From: Maea johnstoni
Taxonomy: Eukaryota; Annelida; Polychaeta; Spionida; Magelonidae
Assembly: GCA_963942565.1 (NCBI GenBank)
Contig: OZ012699.1
Span: 28,453,431-28,517,430, forward strand
Length of the DNA: 64,000 nt
Direction: 5' to 3'
The notes below the pieces were generated by a model, which did not search any database, was not told the origin of the DNA, and worked only from the letters and a program-made list of their open reading frames with translations. Below are positions 1 to 9,410 of this stretch, piece after piece. Position 1 is the stretch's first letter. Every line of letters starts with the position of its first letter. The position numbers were made by a program, and so were the translations under genes.

Positions 1-182
1 GACTATTTTTTGATCAATATGTTTTATTTTACTAGAAATTACATGCATTTGTTATTTGGTCCCCCATTCACTAGGAATGTATTGATATCTTGGTAGTAGT
101 ATAGCTATAAAATCATTACAATGGAAATGCCTGAAAAACAAGAACATTATTAAGCATTATTTCATATATACATTATACATAC

Positions 183-1480
183 CTGAGCAGAATGCTTGCT
201 CTTCCGACGACCAATGTGTGTGTCAAGGAAGCGAACAAGCCAATCACCATCTCATCCCTCTCTGTGAGCTCCAGGGTCCCCTGGCCAGACTTGAGGTTCT
301 TCGTACCTGGTCGGCATCGACTTGAAGAATGTCACCAAGTTGTCATCTGAAGAGGAAGAAGAACATAGTCATTACAAAATTGCAAATTAAAACAACTAAA
401 CATTCAACACACACTCAAAACATGGGGATTTCAAACAAGATTGTTATACTCAAGTATTGATGAAATAATTCATAAAATTAATGATAAAATTACTTTTAAA
501 TATAACCACCTATATTATTACTATAGATGTTCTTAACAAATACACAAATGTGAATATTTATAATAAAATGCGACAATTTCATATTTGTGAACCTAACCAT
601 TGCCTTCAACACTTATTGTTTATTATTCATATTTAAAGCCCCTTTAAGAACGAAATGCACCATGTAACAGTAAAATGTTATGAGGACATTTTTTTTAAAG
701 CACGTAAACAACCACGTATAATGCATTGTAAAACTATGAAGAATTAATATGTACTTACACCGTTACACGTAGTGTTAATTTCTTTTGCCTTGTCCTCTAG
801 GAGTTTCCTTTTTTTTTCGCTGTTATTATAATCCCTCCTCTTGCGATCGTAAAAGATCGGATGCTCCTGGTACCATTCTGCCAGTTGAGCCTCTGTGCGT
901 TCCGGAAACCAGCAAGAAGTGCTTTTCTTTCTCGTTTTCTTCGCTGCATCCGAAGAGAGGTGGGCACTATCGGAGACGTCATCCGGTGGAGGACTGGGTG
1001 AAGGTGGCGCCGCATCCGACGTGACGTTGCCCGCATTCTCGGCCGCATCCTTGCCCTCATCCTCTATGTCTCTAAGTTGACAGTCAGTGGTGCTGAGGCA
1101 TCTTTAGGTGGAGGGGCATCTTTCTTCGGCGTCGAAATGTCCGGCAGTGAAGAGGAAGACAACGTTCTCTGGAGACTCTCAAGGATAGGAGTTGTCTGCA
1201 GCCTTGAAAGCACAGAGGATGGAAATGGAGTCCTCGGGCTGCTGGTTGTTTTCTTTCCGTTGCCGCATCCATCCAGATCGGCTGCAGAAGTCGTCAAAGA
1301 CTTGTCCATCGGCTTGTCAGGTAGTTTAGGCTTCCGTAGCCGTCGTGGCATGGCGGATTTCTTGGGAGGAGAGGCTGGCCGCGGGACATTGAAGGAGCGC
1401 TTTCTTTTCGTGACTTTCAATTTCGGCATCGTTGTGTAGTCGATCCCCGTTTTGACTACGTCATCGAATTTGGTTGTCAT
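183..1480 (-). pseudogene. Broken MADF-type (Myb/SANT-like) DNA-binding gene, partial
   Basis: Read on the minus strand, 1480-1064 encodes a basic Pro/Ser/Lys-rich region (starts MTTKFDD or, internally, MPKLKVTKRKR). In another frame, about 1070-760 encodes an acidic linker, then PERTEAQLAEWYQEHP, FYDRKRRDYNNSEKKR and LEDKAKEIN. These match the first two helices of a MADF domain, a DNA-binding fold found in Adf-1-like regulators. A donor (GTGTAAGT) lies near 752-762. A second exon, 346-183, follows a pyrimidine-rich acceptor (CTTCTTCCTCTTCAG) and ends at CAG/GTATGT. It encodes LVTFFKSMPTRY, KSGQGTLELTERDEMVIGLF and RFLDTHIGRRKSKHSAQ in successive frames. The domain order is right but about three frame changes are needed, so the copy looks decayed unless the assembly has indel errors. 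Further exons would lie left of the window. It could be a host gene remnant or the DNA-binding ORF of a Harbinger-type transposon. The domain call is by motif memory only. Confidence 0.5.
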
Positions 1481-2236
1481 GTGACTTTTTTCTCGGTCGC
1501 TGTGGTTGCTGTTTCATCACTAAGTTATTGTTGTGCCATCGTTGTGGTCGCTGTTTCATCTCTGATTTATCGTTGTGGCATCGTTGTGGTCGCAGTGCAC
1601 CCTCTATTGGGTAGCTGTGCAGTGGCTGTGCTACCGTAACGCCATCGTTACGAGCGTTCCCACACTCAAAATTTTATTTCAACATCGATTATTTTGATGG
1701 TACAGCAACCTCATCGAAGGCAAAGTGAGCTCATCGATGGCACATCCACCTCACAACAACCACAAGGACTGCACAGCGACTGCATTGCGGAGCATTAGCG
1801 ATCTACTGCCCTACTTTTTCAACAGTGATTTTTTTGAGCATGTTACAAAAAATCGCAAAAGATGCTCGGCCACAGCGACCGACTGCGGAGGCGTAGCGAC
1901 CGCAATGACGGCGTCACGGACCACACCGATCTACTTTCCGACCTCACAGCGACCGCAGCGATCTCTAATTTGCTCCGATCGCTGTGCGTTCGCTACACTA
2001 GATCGCAGATGTGGGAAAGGGGCTTAAGACACATCTCCAAAAAGGTTTTTCAACATTATCTTTCAACCTTTTTACATATATGTCACCTCTTTACACAAAC
2101 TGATCGATACCTTTCAATTTTTGGACTTGTGTCCAAATACCTTTACCAAAAATAAAATGCTTAAAAATGTTGTTTTCAGAGAGTGAGAAGTGAGAAATCT
2201 GTAATAATACCCGGTAATTAGATCATCAGCAGAGGT

Positions 2237-2240
<4 letters not shown>
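1481..2240. other. Gene-free stretch with short direct repeats
   Basis: No convincing coding region. The motif ATCGTTGTGGTCGC recurs at about 1537-1600, and related GACCGC/GCGACCG words recur between 1770 and 2000. Small ORFs here lack codon bias or recognisable motifs. It lies just upstream of the minus-strand gene remnant and could hold its promoter, but no core promoter element is clear. Confidence 0.4.

Positions 2241-2297
<57 letters not shown>
2241..2297. repeat. (CT)n microsatellite
   Basis: An uninterrupted CT dinucleotide run of about 28 units. It produces artificial Ser-Leu and Arg-Glu ORFs on the two strands, which are not genes. Confidence 0.97.
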
Positions 2298-2300
<3 letters not shown>

Positions 2301-2465
2301 GAGGAAGGTGAAAACTAGCAGTTGGTTTATGAGGAAAATTCACTTACAACCATCTGATGGTCCGACCCCTGGGTCAGATATACATGAACTCTATAGTCTA
2401 TACCATGCTCAAATCAATAGAAGAACCCACTATAACCAGTCCATCCATGCAGGAGGCATGTAAGG

Positions 2466-2660
2466 GCCTACCGTGATGGCTGTGTGGTATAAGGCATTGC
2501 CAAGGACTGCTAGCTGTCTCTCACCACTGTTTGGGTTCTAACCCTACCCGGAACATGTGAGAACGTTGCCAGTGACTTGCGGTTCTGCAGTGGTTTTCGC
2601 TTGGTACTCTGGTTTCCGCCACCAGCTACAACTGGGTAGTTACGACTAAGTGGTAATATG
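2466..2660 (+). mobile_element. tRNA-derived SINE
   Basis: The left part resembles a tRNA gene: an A-box-like GATGGCTGTGTGGTATAAGG and a B-box-like GGGTTCTAACCC about 45 bases later. The right part contains GTGGTTTTC, GGTACTCTGGTTTCC and GCCACCA, a tail motif known from tRNA-SINEs of several marine invertebrates. Transcription by RNA polymerase III and LINE-dependent mobilisation are known for the class. Exact ends and target duplication were not resolved. Confidence 0.65.
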
Positions 2661-3282
2661 GCAGAAAAAAAGTGATGAAAAACGAAATTCCGAAGTCCAA
2701 AGGCATGCACTTTCCAAGCAACAAAACATTAAAAGTAAAATTAGCAAAGTGATTGAAAATTATAAAAAAAAACAAGACCGAGCAACGAGACACTCCTATT
2801 TACACAATGATGCCATTGACGCCCCTCTTGTCTAGTGTTAGTCTAATAAATTAGACGTAGATGAGTGGAGGATCTTTGTAATACTGCTAGTCCTATCTCC
2901 ACCATCGTTAAGGGGGTGAAATATCAAATCTGGACAGAAACATCGAGACACCAAAAAATTTATTGGAAATGGACAAGTCTAGTGTTTACCTTGCCCTAAG
3001 GCATCGCGGACATACATCTTTCATGCCATTCATCGAAACTATACCCTCTGATTGCAGTTTTACTGCTAGCAGCCTCCCCGCCGGGCTTGTTCATCAATAA
3101 ATACGTAATCAGGAGATCTTGTACCCAAGAGATACCGTAACTAAGATATTGCGTAACCAAGATACATCGCAACCAAGTGATATTTTAGTTACGCAGTCTC
3201 TTGGTTACGATTGATCTTGGGTGCGAACTCTCCAGTTTGCATATATACGCATCCGCCAGGTTACTACACAGATGGAATCCTG
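2661..3282. other. Gene-free stretch with an imperfect inverted repeat
   Basis: No coding region seen. At 3110-3232 an imperfect inverted repeat pairs AGGAGATCTTGTACCCAAGA and GTAACCAAG on the left with CTTGGTTACG and CTTGGGTGCGAACTCTCC on the right. A similar block (CTTGGGTGCGAAG, TTGGTTACGAA) recurs at about 34695-34772 inside a Helitron, so this is probably a dispersed repeat fragment. Confidence 0.45.
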
Positions 3283-3452
3283 TTATAGGGATAGAGCCAG
3301 ACGACTCTGTTGGGAAATACAGAGCTGAGGGGATTGAATGGGCCATTTAAACGCCGAAGCCGCAGGCTGAGGCGTTTAGATGGCCCATTCAACACCCGAA
3401 GCTCTGTATTTCGAAACAGAGTCAGTCTGGTACAGGCTCTATAACTATTATA
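3283..3452. repeat. Long hairpin (fold-back element)
   Basis: Two arms of about 75 bases are reverse complements with few mismatches: AAATACAGAGCT, GAATGGGCCATTTAAACGCC on the left against GGCGTTTAGATGGCCCATTC, AGCTCTGTATTT on the right. The loop is about 15 bases at 3360-3374. The palindrome extends outward through GATAGAGCC / GGCTCTATAAC. The ORF running through the right arm is not protein-like. Confidence 0.85.
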
Positions 3453-3929
3453 ACATAGAATTTTATTTGTTCACCTTTTTAAAACAAAATTTCAGTTTTA
3501 AGCAACTGCAGACGTCTGGCGGCCATTTTGTTTGGAAAGGGAAGCAGACAGCCTACTTGATGTCTATAAAGTTCATTGGGGAGCAATATTTACTCGTATA
3601 AACACTAAAAAACAATACCTACAACTTTTTTAAAACATACAAATTGAAAATTAAACTCATAAATAGTTAAATTCATTCTTTATTTCAATATTTAAACCCT
3701 GAGGTGGTGATTCTGTTGCCATGACGGCAGTCCATATAAGAAAACTGTATACAAAAATCATCTGTTCTTATTTCAAATGGTTTATCAAAAACGGTACAAA
3801 TACATTGTTATATTGATAAATGTAATGATTTGATTTGATTTGATTCGGTCTAGTACGATGTATATTACATAGCATTTGGCACACAGACAAATCATATATA
3901 AAGGTGACTAGTTGGAGTCATTAACTGCC
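3453..3929. other. Gene-free stretch; (TGATT)n at 3826-3845
   Basis: No gene seen. A short (TGATT)4 run sits at 3826-3845. Such short-unit repeats are typical of LINE 3' tails, but no LINE body adjoins it convincingly here. Confidence 0.4.
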
Positions 3930-3975
3930 ATGCAATAGAATTCTAACCAGACACAGGATATATACACTAAAAGTT
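3930..3975 (+). repeat. Left copy of a 46-bp direct repeat flanking the LINE
   Basis: It begins ATGCAATAGAATTC, ends ACACTAAAAGTT, and is identical to 6724-6769. Together they bracket the LINE fragment, with the CACTA element inserted at the far junction. This fits a long target-site duplication from LINE insertion. Confidence 0.75.
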
Positions 3976-4933
3976 TCCATAGTGGTCCCAGTCTGCCCAG
4001 AGTCCAATGGCATCACATGTTATGATCAACTCCACTGCTCAAGATAGACATAACAACACTATCATATTGTATAATACAAACGTATAGACTAGAAGTGATG
4101 AATTTCTTTTTTTTATGACTCAGAGAGGACTGATATGAGATGTTTTTTGCATCTCACTTTAAAAAGAGATTTACTGAATGTAGTCTGGATCTCGTCTGGC
4201 AAAGAGTTTTGGCACCTATGTAGTGGAAGGACTTTATACCATATGAACCAACCTTTGGTAAAATCAAAGCATTAACAATGTGTTTGGTGTTATAGTGGTG
4301 GGATTCATTTACTCTTTCAAAAACCCGAAGGTACTCTGGAGCCTGTTCATCAATGTAGTTAAATACATGGCTTGCGGCCAGATATTTTATTCTATTTTCA
4401 ATGCTCATCCACTTAACCTCATTAAAGTCGTTGGCTACCAAGTGTGTTCTGTTTGAGTAGTTTAAAACATATCTAATCATTTTATTTTGTAGACCATGGT
4501 AATAGAAATTGCTGGCGTAGTCTATTTCCGACTGACTCATTGCCATGCAGACAGTTTTTCGTGCCGTACTGATTTAGGAACATTTTCTTTCTGTAAAGGA
4601 ATTTGACACTGGCATTAGCTTTATGGATGATTTTCTAAGCCATAGATTTTCCCGACAGGTATTGGTCTATATGACGCCCCAGTTATGTTACAACCTCTTT
4701 CCCTCCCACTTTGATAGTACCATTACATGAGATTCTTAGAAATTTATCTTGTTTTAACTTCCTATTTGAGGCAAATAGGATAGACTCTGTCTTTCCCAGG
4801 TGAAGTGAAAGTTTGTTGTCTATCAACCACACATTTAATTTGGTAAGTTTCTCGCTGAACTTTTGTCCAATATCCGTGATGTTTTTCCCTCTTATCAAAA
4901 GAGACGAATCATCAGCATACAACAAAAGATCAT
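3976..4933 (-). mobile_element. 5'-truncated LINE (CR1/L2-like), reverse transcriptase C-terminal part
   Basis: Minus-strand reading gives the polymerase motif LLLYADDSSLLI, then WLIDNKLSLHLGKTESILFAS (4949-4683). In a shifted frame (4546-4154) it gives the C-terminal region with NKMIRYVLNYSNRTH, VFNYIDEQAPEYLRVF and NALILPKVGSYGIKSFHY. These match the end of ORF2 of CR1/L2/Rex-type LINEs. Endonuclease and most of the RT are absent, as expected for 5' truncation. At least one frame change separates the two ORF parts, so the copy is dead. It is flanked by 46-bp direct repeats (3930-3975 and 6724-6769), and the CACTA element sits at its 5' junction. Confidence 0.85.
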
Positions 4934-5582
4934 ACACTACTGGCGGCAAACGTCGTGAAAAAGTCGTGAAATTTCATAGATCTGTGAAAATGTCGTGAAA
5001 CAGCTTCGTGAAAAAAATCACAATTTTCAGATTAAAACGACATGAAATTTCCAGTGTCGTGAAAAAAGGTGAGTGTCGTGAAAATCTCCTGAAAAAAGGC
5101 GAACGTCGTGAAAAAAGGTGAGCGTCGTGAAAATCAAGGTCGTGAAAAATTTGATGTCGTAAAAAATTTCATGAAATTGGATATGCAAATAAGGGCCTCC
5201 CTGCAATACTAAGTGTAGACCCCAAATATTCTCCAAACGTGAAAGACGGCATTTTGACATCTGCTCATCAAAAATGTGAGATTTTCCATTTTCCCTGCTC
5301 AGCTTTGTTCCAAATATGTATAGGAAAGTTAGATGAACATATATAGAATAGACAGGAAAGCATTTAATGAAGAATTAATTACTAAAATGTTTTTTTGAGC
5401 TCATGAATGTCAATTATTCATGAAACCACATATAGATGGCATCAAAATGTCCTTATGTTTTAAGGTTTAAAATGTTTTGAAGGTGTTTTATGAGGATATA
5501 AGCCATCAATTGAGGCAAGTAACATATCAACAGAAACCTTAGGGAATATAAAATAAACTAGACAGTGACGTGCAACAAAATA

Positions 5583-5740
5583 CAGGTGAACTTGGATATG
5601 ACGGACTCAATGGGACCAGGAAAATTGGTCCGTCATATGCAAAATCCGTCGTATACATATGACGAATACTTGATATGCATCAGACTGGGACCAAGCATAC
5701 AGTCCGTCATACAGTAGTCCGTCATATCCAAGTTCACCTG
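5583..5740. mobile_element. MITE with TA target duplication
   Basis: A 158-bp element with near-perfect terminal inverted repeats, CAGGTGAACTTGGATATGAC at the left and its complement at the right. It is flanked by TA on both sides (5581-5582, 5741-5742). It is AT-rich, non-coding and probably mobilised by a Tc1/mariner-type transposase. It is nested in the CACTA element, so it is younger than that insertion or was carried with it. Confidence 0.88.
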
Positions 5741-6190
5741 TAGTACATCTTGAGGTTGATTACAGGTGTTCACCTATTTTTGGATACAATTGTGACAATT
5801 TTTTCAAAGCAATGGAAATTCACGACATTTTCACGACTTTTTCAAGACATTTTCATGGCACATTTTCACGACGTCCGATGAAAAAAGTCGTGAAAATGAT
5901 AAAGTACATGTACAAATATACGTTTTCACTACATTTTCACACCTTTTTCACGTTTAGTGCCAGTAGTTTTTCATGACAGATTCACAACATTTTCATGACA
6001 TATTCATCATGCTATTTTCACGACGTCGTGAAAAATGGATCATTTTTCAAGACTTTTTCATCAAGGAGCTACATGTATTTTCAAGAGAGTTTCACGACAT
6101 ATTTCACGACCAACATATTTTCACGACAAATTCAGTAATCAGAAACTTTCACAACATTTTCACGGACTTTTCACAGGCTTTTCGCGACAT

Positions 6191-6610
6191 GTTTTCCATT
6201 TCAGGAAATGCGCACACTCAGGCACAATGCCTACCGTCCTGGAGACTACACTTGTGGAGTCCCCAGGACGGTAACAGGCTATGCATCCTGTCATTCGCTC
6301 TCCCCTGAGAACGCTACCCACCTGGCAGGTACTGGCGTGCAGGTCCTTATCTATATGGGTCAAATGCGGCCAGCTAGTAGCAGAGTAGGAGGGAGTGTTG
6401 ACGCAAGATTAGACAACCATACAGATTTCCACTTGCAGCAGAAAATTGAGTATAAAAGTGGTTTTAATGGAAATGACTACAAAATAGTGGTATATTTATA
6501 GGTTAGGAAGTATATGATACTCCGACGTGCAGCTTAATATAGGAGCTTTAGCGTGCTCTTGAGGGTTGAAAGTTGTAACTAAAGTTTTATGTGACCATTT
6601 CCTGTCATGT
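6191..6610 (+). repeat. Fragment of dispersed repeat R1 inside the CACTA element
   Basis: Similar in order and wording to 62830-62970 plus 63654-63930, and to parts of 21080-21430, 32240-32570 and 52570-53060. Shared words include GAACGCTACCCACCTGGC, TTTCCACTTGCAGCAG, AATGGAAATGACTAC and GCAGCTTAATATAGGAG. It includes a short hairpin at 6229-6273 (ACCGTCCTGG / CCAGGACGGT). No protein is encoded. Confidence 0.75.
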
Positions 6611-6723
6611 CACGACCCATTTTCGCGATGTCTGATGAAAAAGTCGTGAAAATGATATAGTACAAAGGTATATTTTCACGAGATTTCCACGACTTTTTCA
6701 CGACGTTTTGCGCCAGTAGTGAT

Positions 6724-6769
6724 ATGCAATAGAATTCTAACCAGACACAGGATATATACACTAAAAGTT
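6724..6769 (+). repeat. Right copy of the 46-bp direct repeat
   Basis: Identical to 3930-3975. It directly follows the right end of the CACTA element. Confidence 0.75.
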
Positions 6770-6949
6770 AGAAACTTATTTCCAATTAATAATGATCATT
6801 AAAAAGTTGTTAAGTACCAGAGTGGGCAATTTATTTTCAGAGCGGGGAAACATTTTTGTATGGACGATAGGCAATCAGGAAGTAAAATATTTCCGTTCAT
6901 CCAGCAGATGGAATAGTGTCACTGCGCAACGACTTTCTAAATCGCATGA

Positions 6950-7474
6950 GGATATAGGGGTCGCCACCAGTCTAGTGACTCGTGACTGCGCTCTATATTT
7001 CTATTGGCTAGAGTCTCGGAATCCTTGCTCTCTCTAACCGCAATGATTCAGCTACAAGACAGCGTGAGCGTCGTCTGGCTCCCGTGACTATAACGTCTGA
7101 TTTCGCTTGTATACGTATACGTGCAGATGATGAACCAATCTCTTTAACATGTTGACGCATTAAAAATCGCAGCATTTATGTTGAAGTGGCAATGGGGCAT
7201 GTCGTTTAAGGTAGGGAGGAAATCACGTGTCTTTGCGAAGTAGATCACTAAGTTAAGTCACGTGTTATACTTAAGTTAAGGTAGCTTTGGAGAGCAGGAT
7301 GGTGAATTAAGGTAGAACTAAAAGTTGAACCCTACTCAGTACCCGGTCATTTTTGAAAAGTGAATATCTGAAAACTGGGCAAAAGGTCAAGACTCACGCT
7401 ATTGATACTTAAAAATCAGACTTTACCATTTGATCATCCATTTCTTCAGGAAGGTCCACGTCCTACCTCCACAG
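6950..7474 (+). repeat. Dispersed repeat R1, copy interrupted by a TIR element
   Basis: Matches 20258-20765, 31410-31930, 51835-52270 and 61120-61271/62514-62830. Shared words include CAGTCTAGTGACTC, TCTATTGGCTGGAG-like, ACGTGCAGATGATGAACC, TTTAACATGTT and AATATCTGAAAAC. R1 is at least 1.5 kb in its longest copies and has no ORF. The copy is cut at a CCACAGGG motif by the element at 7484-8914. Confidence 0.75.
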
Positions 7475-7736
7475 CCACAGGGGTGTCAGGCGATAACGCC
7501 CGATATGCGAAAATGCCCGCATCGAATACGTCTGCTGTTTTCAAGTGCTGCCGTAAGCGGCGGCTTGCTGTGAAGTGAAGTGCTCTCTCCGTCGGTGAAG
7601 GGCACATCAGTGTTTAGTACTCAAGTACTAAGCTGTTCAATGGGAGCATTTATAGGCGGCTGTATTCATGTATACAAGGAAATAAAGTTCTCGCCGGTAT
7701 TATCTATATACATTATTCATGGATATTGTCATTGAC

Positions 7737-8067
7737 CAGGTCCGGTTTGATCACCCGAGCGGGTGAAATCTCCCGATCATGGTACATTGTCAATTATTGA
7801 GACGTGGCCACAAAACACTAATTACTTAAAGATTGAGCACTTCAGCCGCCTGGTAGCTGCCGAGCTGGTATTTCCTCAAATCCCAGACATCTGGGCAGCC
7901 TTGAGCTTACTCAATCGGGATATTTCTCCCGATCGGGTGATCTAACCGGACCTGTTGACAGTTGTTGTCACTGACAGCTGGAGAATCATCCCGATCAGGA
8001 GATTTCTTGGTACAATGTATCCCGATATCGGGAGATATCTCCTGATCGGGTGATCTAACCAGACCTG
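7737..8067. mobile_element. Nested inverted-repeat element
   Basis: The left end CAGGTCCGGTTTGATCACCC (from 7737) is mirrored at the right by GGGTGATCTAACCAGACCTG. TTGAC occurs on both flanks (7732-7736, 8068-8072). Internally, the right-end sequence (GGGTGATCTAACC, GACCTGTTGACAGTTGTTG) occurs twice about 111 bases apart (7935-7980 and 8048-8090), so the right end has been duplicated. It is non-coding. Confidence 0.65.
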
Positions 8068-8112
8068 TTGACAGTTGTTGTTACTGACAGTCCGTCAACT
8101 GTCAGTGTCAGC

Positions 8113-8480
8113 TAGGGTTGGGAATCGGTTGCAATTTCATGATCGATAATCAGTTACAGCCAACCGATCGATCATAATATATAATCAGTTTATCACACTT
8201 TTGCAGTAATTGGGTACTAGAGGTCTAGAGCCTAATAATAAGTGATAGTCTATGACAATTACTTGCTATTAGCACCTACCTTAACTTCGTTTTGAAGTGG
8301 TTTTGGAGCTTACTTTCATAGCTAGAAAGCTGACAGCTTGTCTGTCATTTAGTTCTATATTTTGCCACTAGGTGTCACCTTTTCCGATTATTATCAATTG
8401 CCAATTTCGTAATTGATTAATCAGAATCAGAGAGGTAAACGATTGATTATCGATTTTAATCGATGATCGTCCCAACACTA
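8113..8480. mobile_element. hAT-type MITE
   Basis: A 368-bp element flanked by a perfect 8-bp target duplication GTGTCAGC (8105-8112 and 8481-8488). Terminal repeats are TAGGGTTGGGAATCG and, inward from the right, TAGTGTTGGGACGATC. The 8-bp duplication and TAGNGTTGGGA ends are the hallmarks of hAT elements. It is non-coding, so transposase is needed in trans. Confidence 0.9.
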
Positions 8481-8488
8481 GTGTCAGC

Positions 8489-9180
8489 AGCAGTTTATCT
8501 ATGTGTGTAGTGTTCCTTGTGTGTCCGCTTGCCGTTTATGTTGATGGGTGAAGCCATAAAATTATCTATAATGGTGAAATAACTCATTTTCAAACTTTAA
8601 TTCAATGTTTAAATTTTAAACTTTTAAACTTTAAAAGTGACATAGCGAGTGCCGACACGAGTGAAATCGATCCACGGCGGGCAGATGCAACTCTCTGGTG
8701 TGTTCTCGTGAGAGTATAAACCTGCAAAGAAAAAATGGACGCCACTAGGCCTAACTACACTGCGACTGACTCGACTATGAACTTAAATAACTAAGAGAAA
8801 GAGAATGAGAAAGGAGAAAGAAAAGAAGAAGAAATACACTTGTGGAAAGTAAAAAAGAGCGGGCGTATTCGATGCAGGCGTTTTCGCATATCGGGCGTTA
8901 TCGCCTGTATTCGCCACAGGGATGGTAGTTCGAGCAACTCTAACTGTGGTACCGGCCGTTGTTTACTATATGCTGTCCATTGGCCTCATCACAGTTAGAG
9001 ATCCGAACATTCAAAATTTGTGACTTGCGCCGAGAAAACTGGGCGCCCATATTTATAGCATGAAACACCCACCAAAACCAGTCACGTTCATATCCTACCA
9101 TGTTTATTTGTATAATTCTGACTTTATTTTATTGAAATCTATTGTAAGATGCCTGTTTGCAACTATTTAAAAGTTGAAGC
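8489..9180. other. Gene-free stretch
   Basis: Holds the right part of the 7484-8914 element and then low-complexity AT-rich DNA. Short ORFs lack recognisable motifs. Confidence 0.4.
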
Positions 9181-9270
9181 GGACAAAAATCTTGGGAATC
9201 TAGCGACCTTCCGCCATTATGCACATGCGCAGTCAGTAAAATATCGCGAGATTCCCGAGATTTTTTGTCC
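9181..9270. repeat. Short hairpin
   Basis: GGACAAAAATCTTGGGAATC at the left pairs with GATTCCCGAGATTTTTTGTCC-like sequence at the right, leaving a spacer of about 45 bases. It is probably the remnant of a small inverted-repeat element. Confidence 0.65.
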
Positions 9271-9410
9271 AATTCCTGTTGTAAGTTTTGAAGATGTGAA
9301 AACTGAGGAATGAGATTATTTAGAGAAATTTATTTGCTAAGACAAGGCAAGGAAACACAAACTTATTAAAAAGAGTTTTGGACTAGCATCTTTTCTAAAC
9401 CTATTCATAC

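Larger units (their letters stand above)
4935..6721. mobile_element. CACTA (EnSpm-like) non-autonomous DNA transposon
   Basis: The element starts CACTACTGGCGGCAAACGTC and ends with the reverse complement, CACTACTGGCGCAAAACGTC when read inward. It is flanked by a 3-bp target duplication ATA (4932-4934 and 6722-6724), as known for CACTA elements. Both ends carry dense subterminal repeats of GTCGTGAAAA: direct at 4950-5175, reverse complement (TTTTCACGAC) at 5815-6185 and 6655-6705. In characterised CACTA elements such repeats are transposase-binding sites. No transposase ORF is present. Nested inside are a small TA-flanked MITE (5583-5740) and a piece of a dispersed repeat (about 6191-6610). 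Confidence 0.88.
7484..8914. mobile_element. TIR DNA element carrying two nested elements
   Basis: Inverted repeats of about 45 bp: the left has AGGCGATAACGCCCGATATG and GCATCGAATACG (7488-7530); the right has the complement (8864-8907). The motif CCACAGGG occurs just outside both ends (7475-7482 and 8915-8922), a candidate 8-bp target duplication, although the outermost few bases of the two ends do not match well. No transposase is encoded. Elements at 7737-8067 and 8113-8480 are nested inside. Confidence 0.7.

Noticed and set aside
2114-2463. Ser-Leu and Arg-Glu repeat proteins
   Set aside because: Translations of the (CT)n microsatellite.
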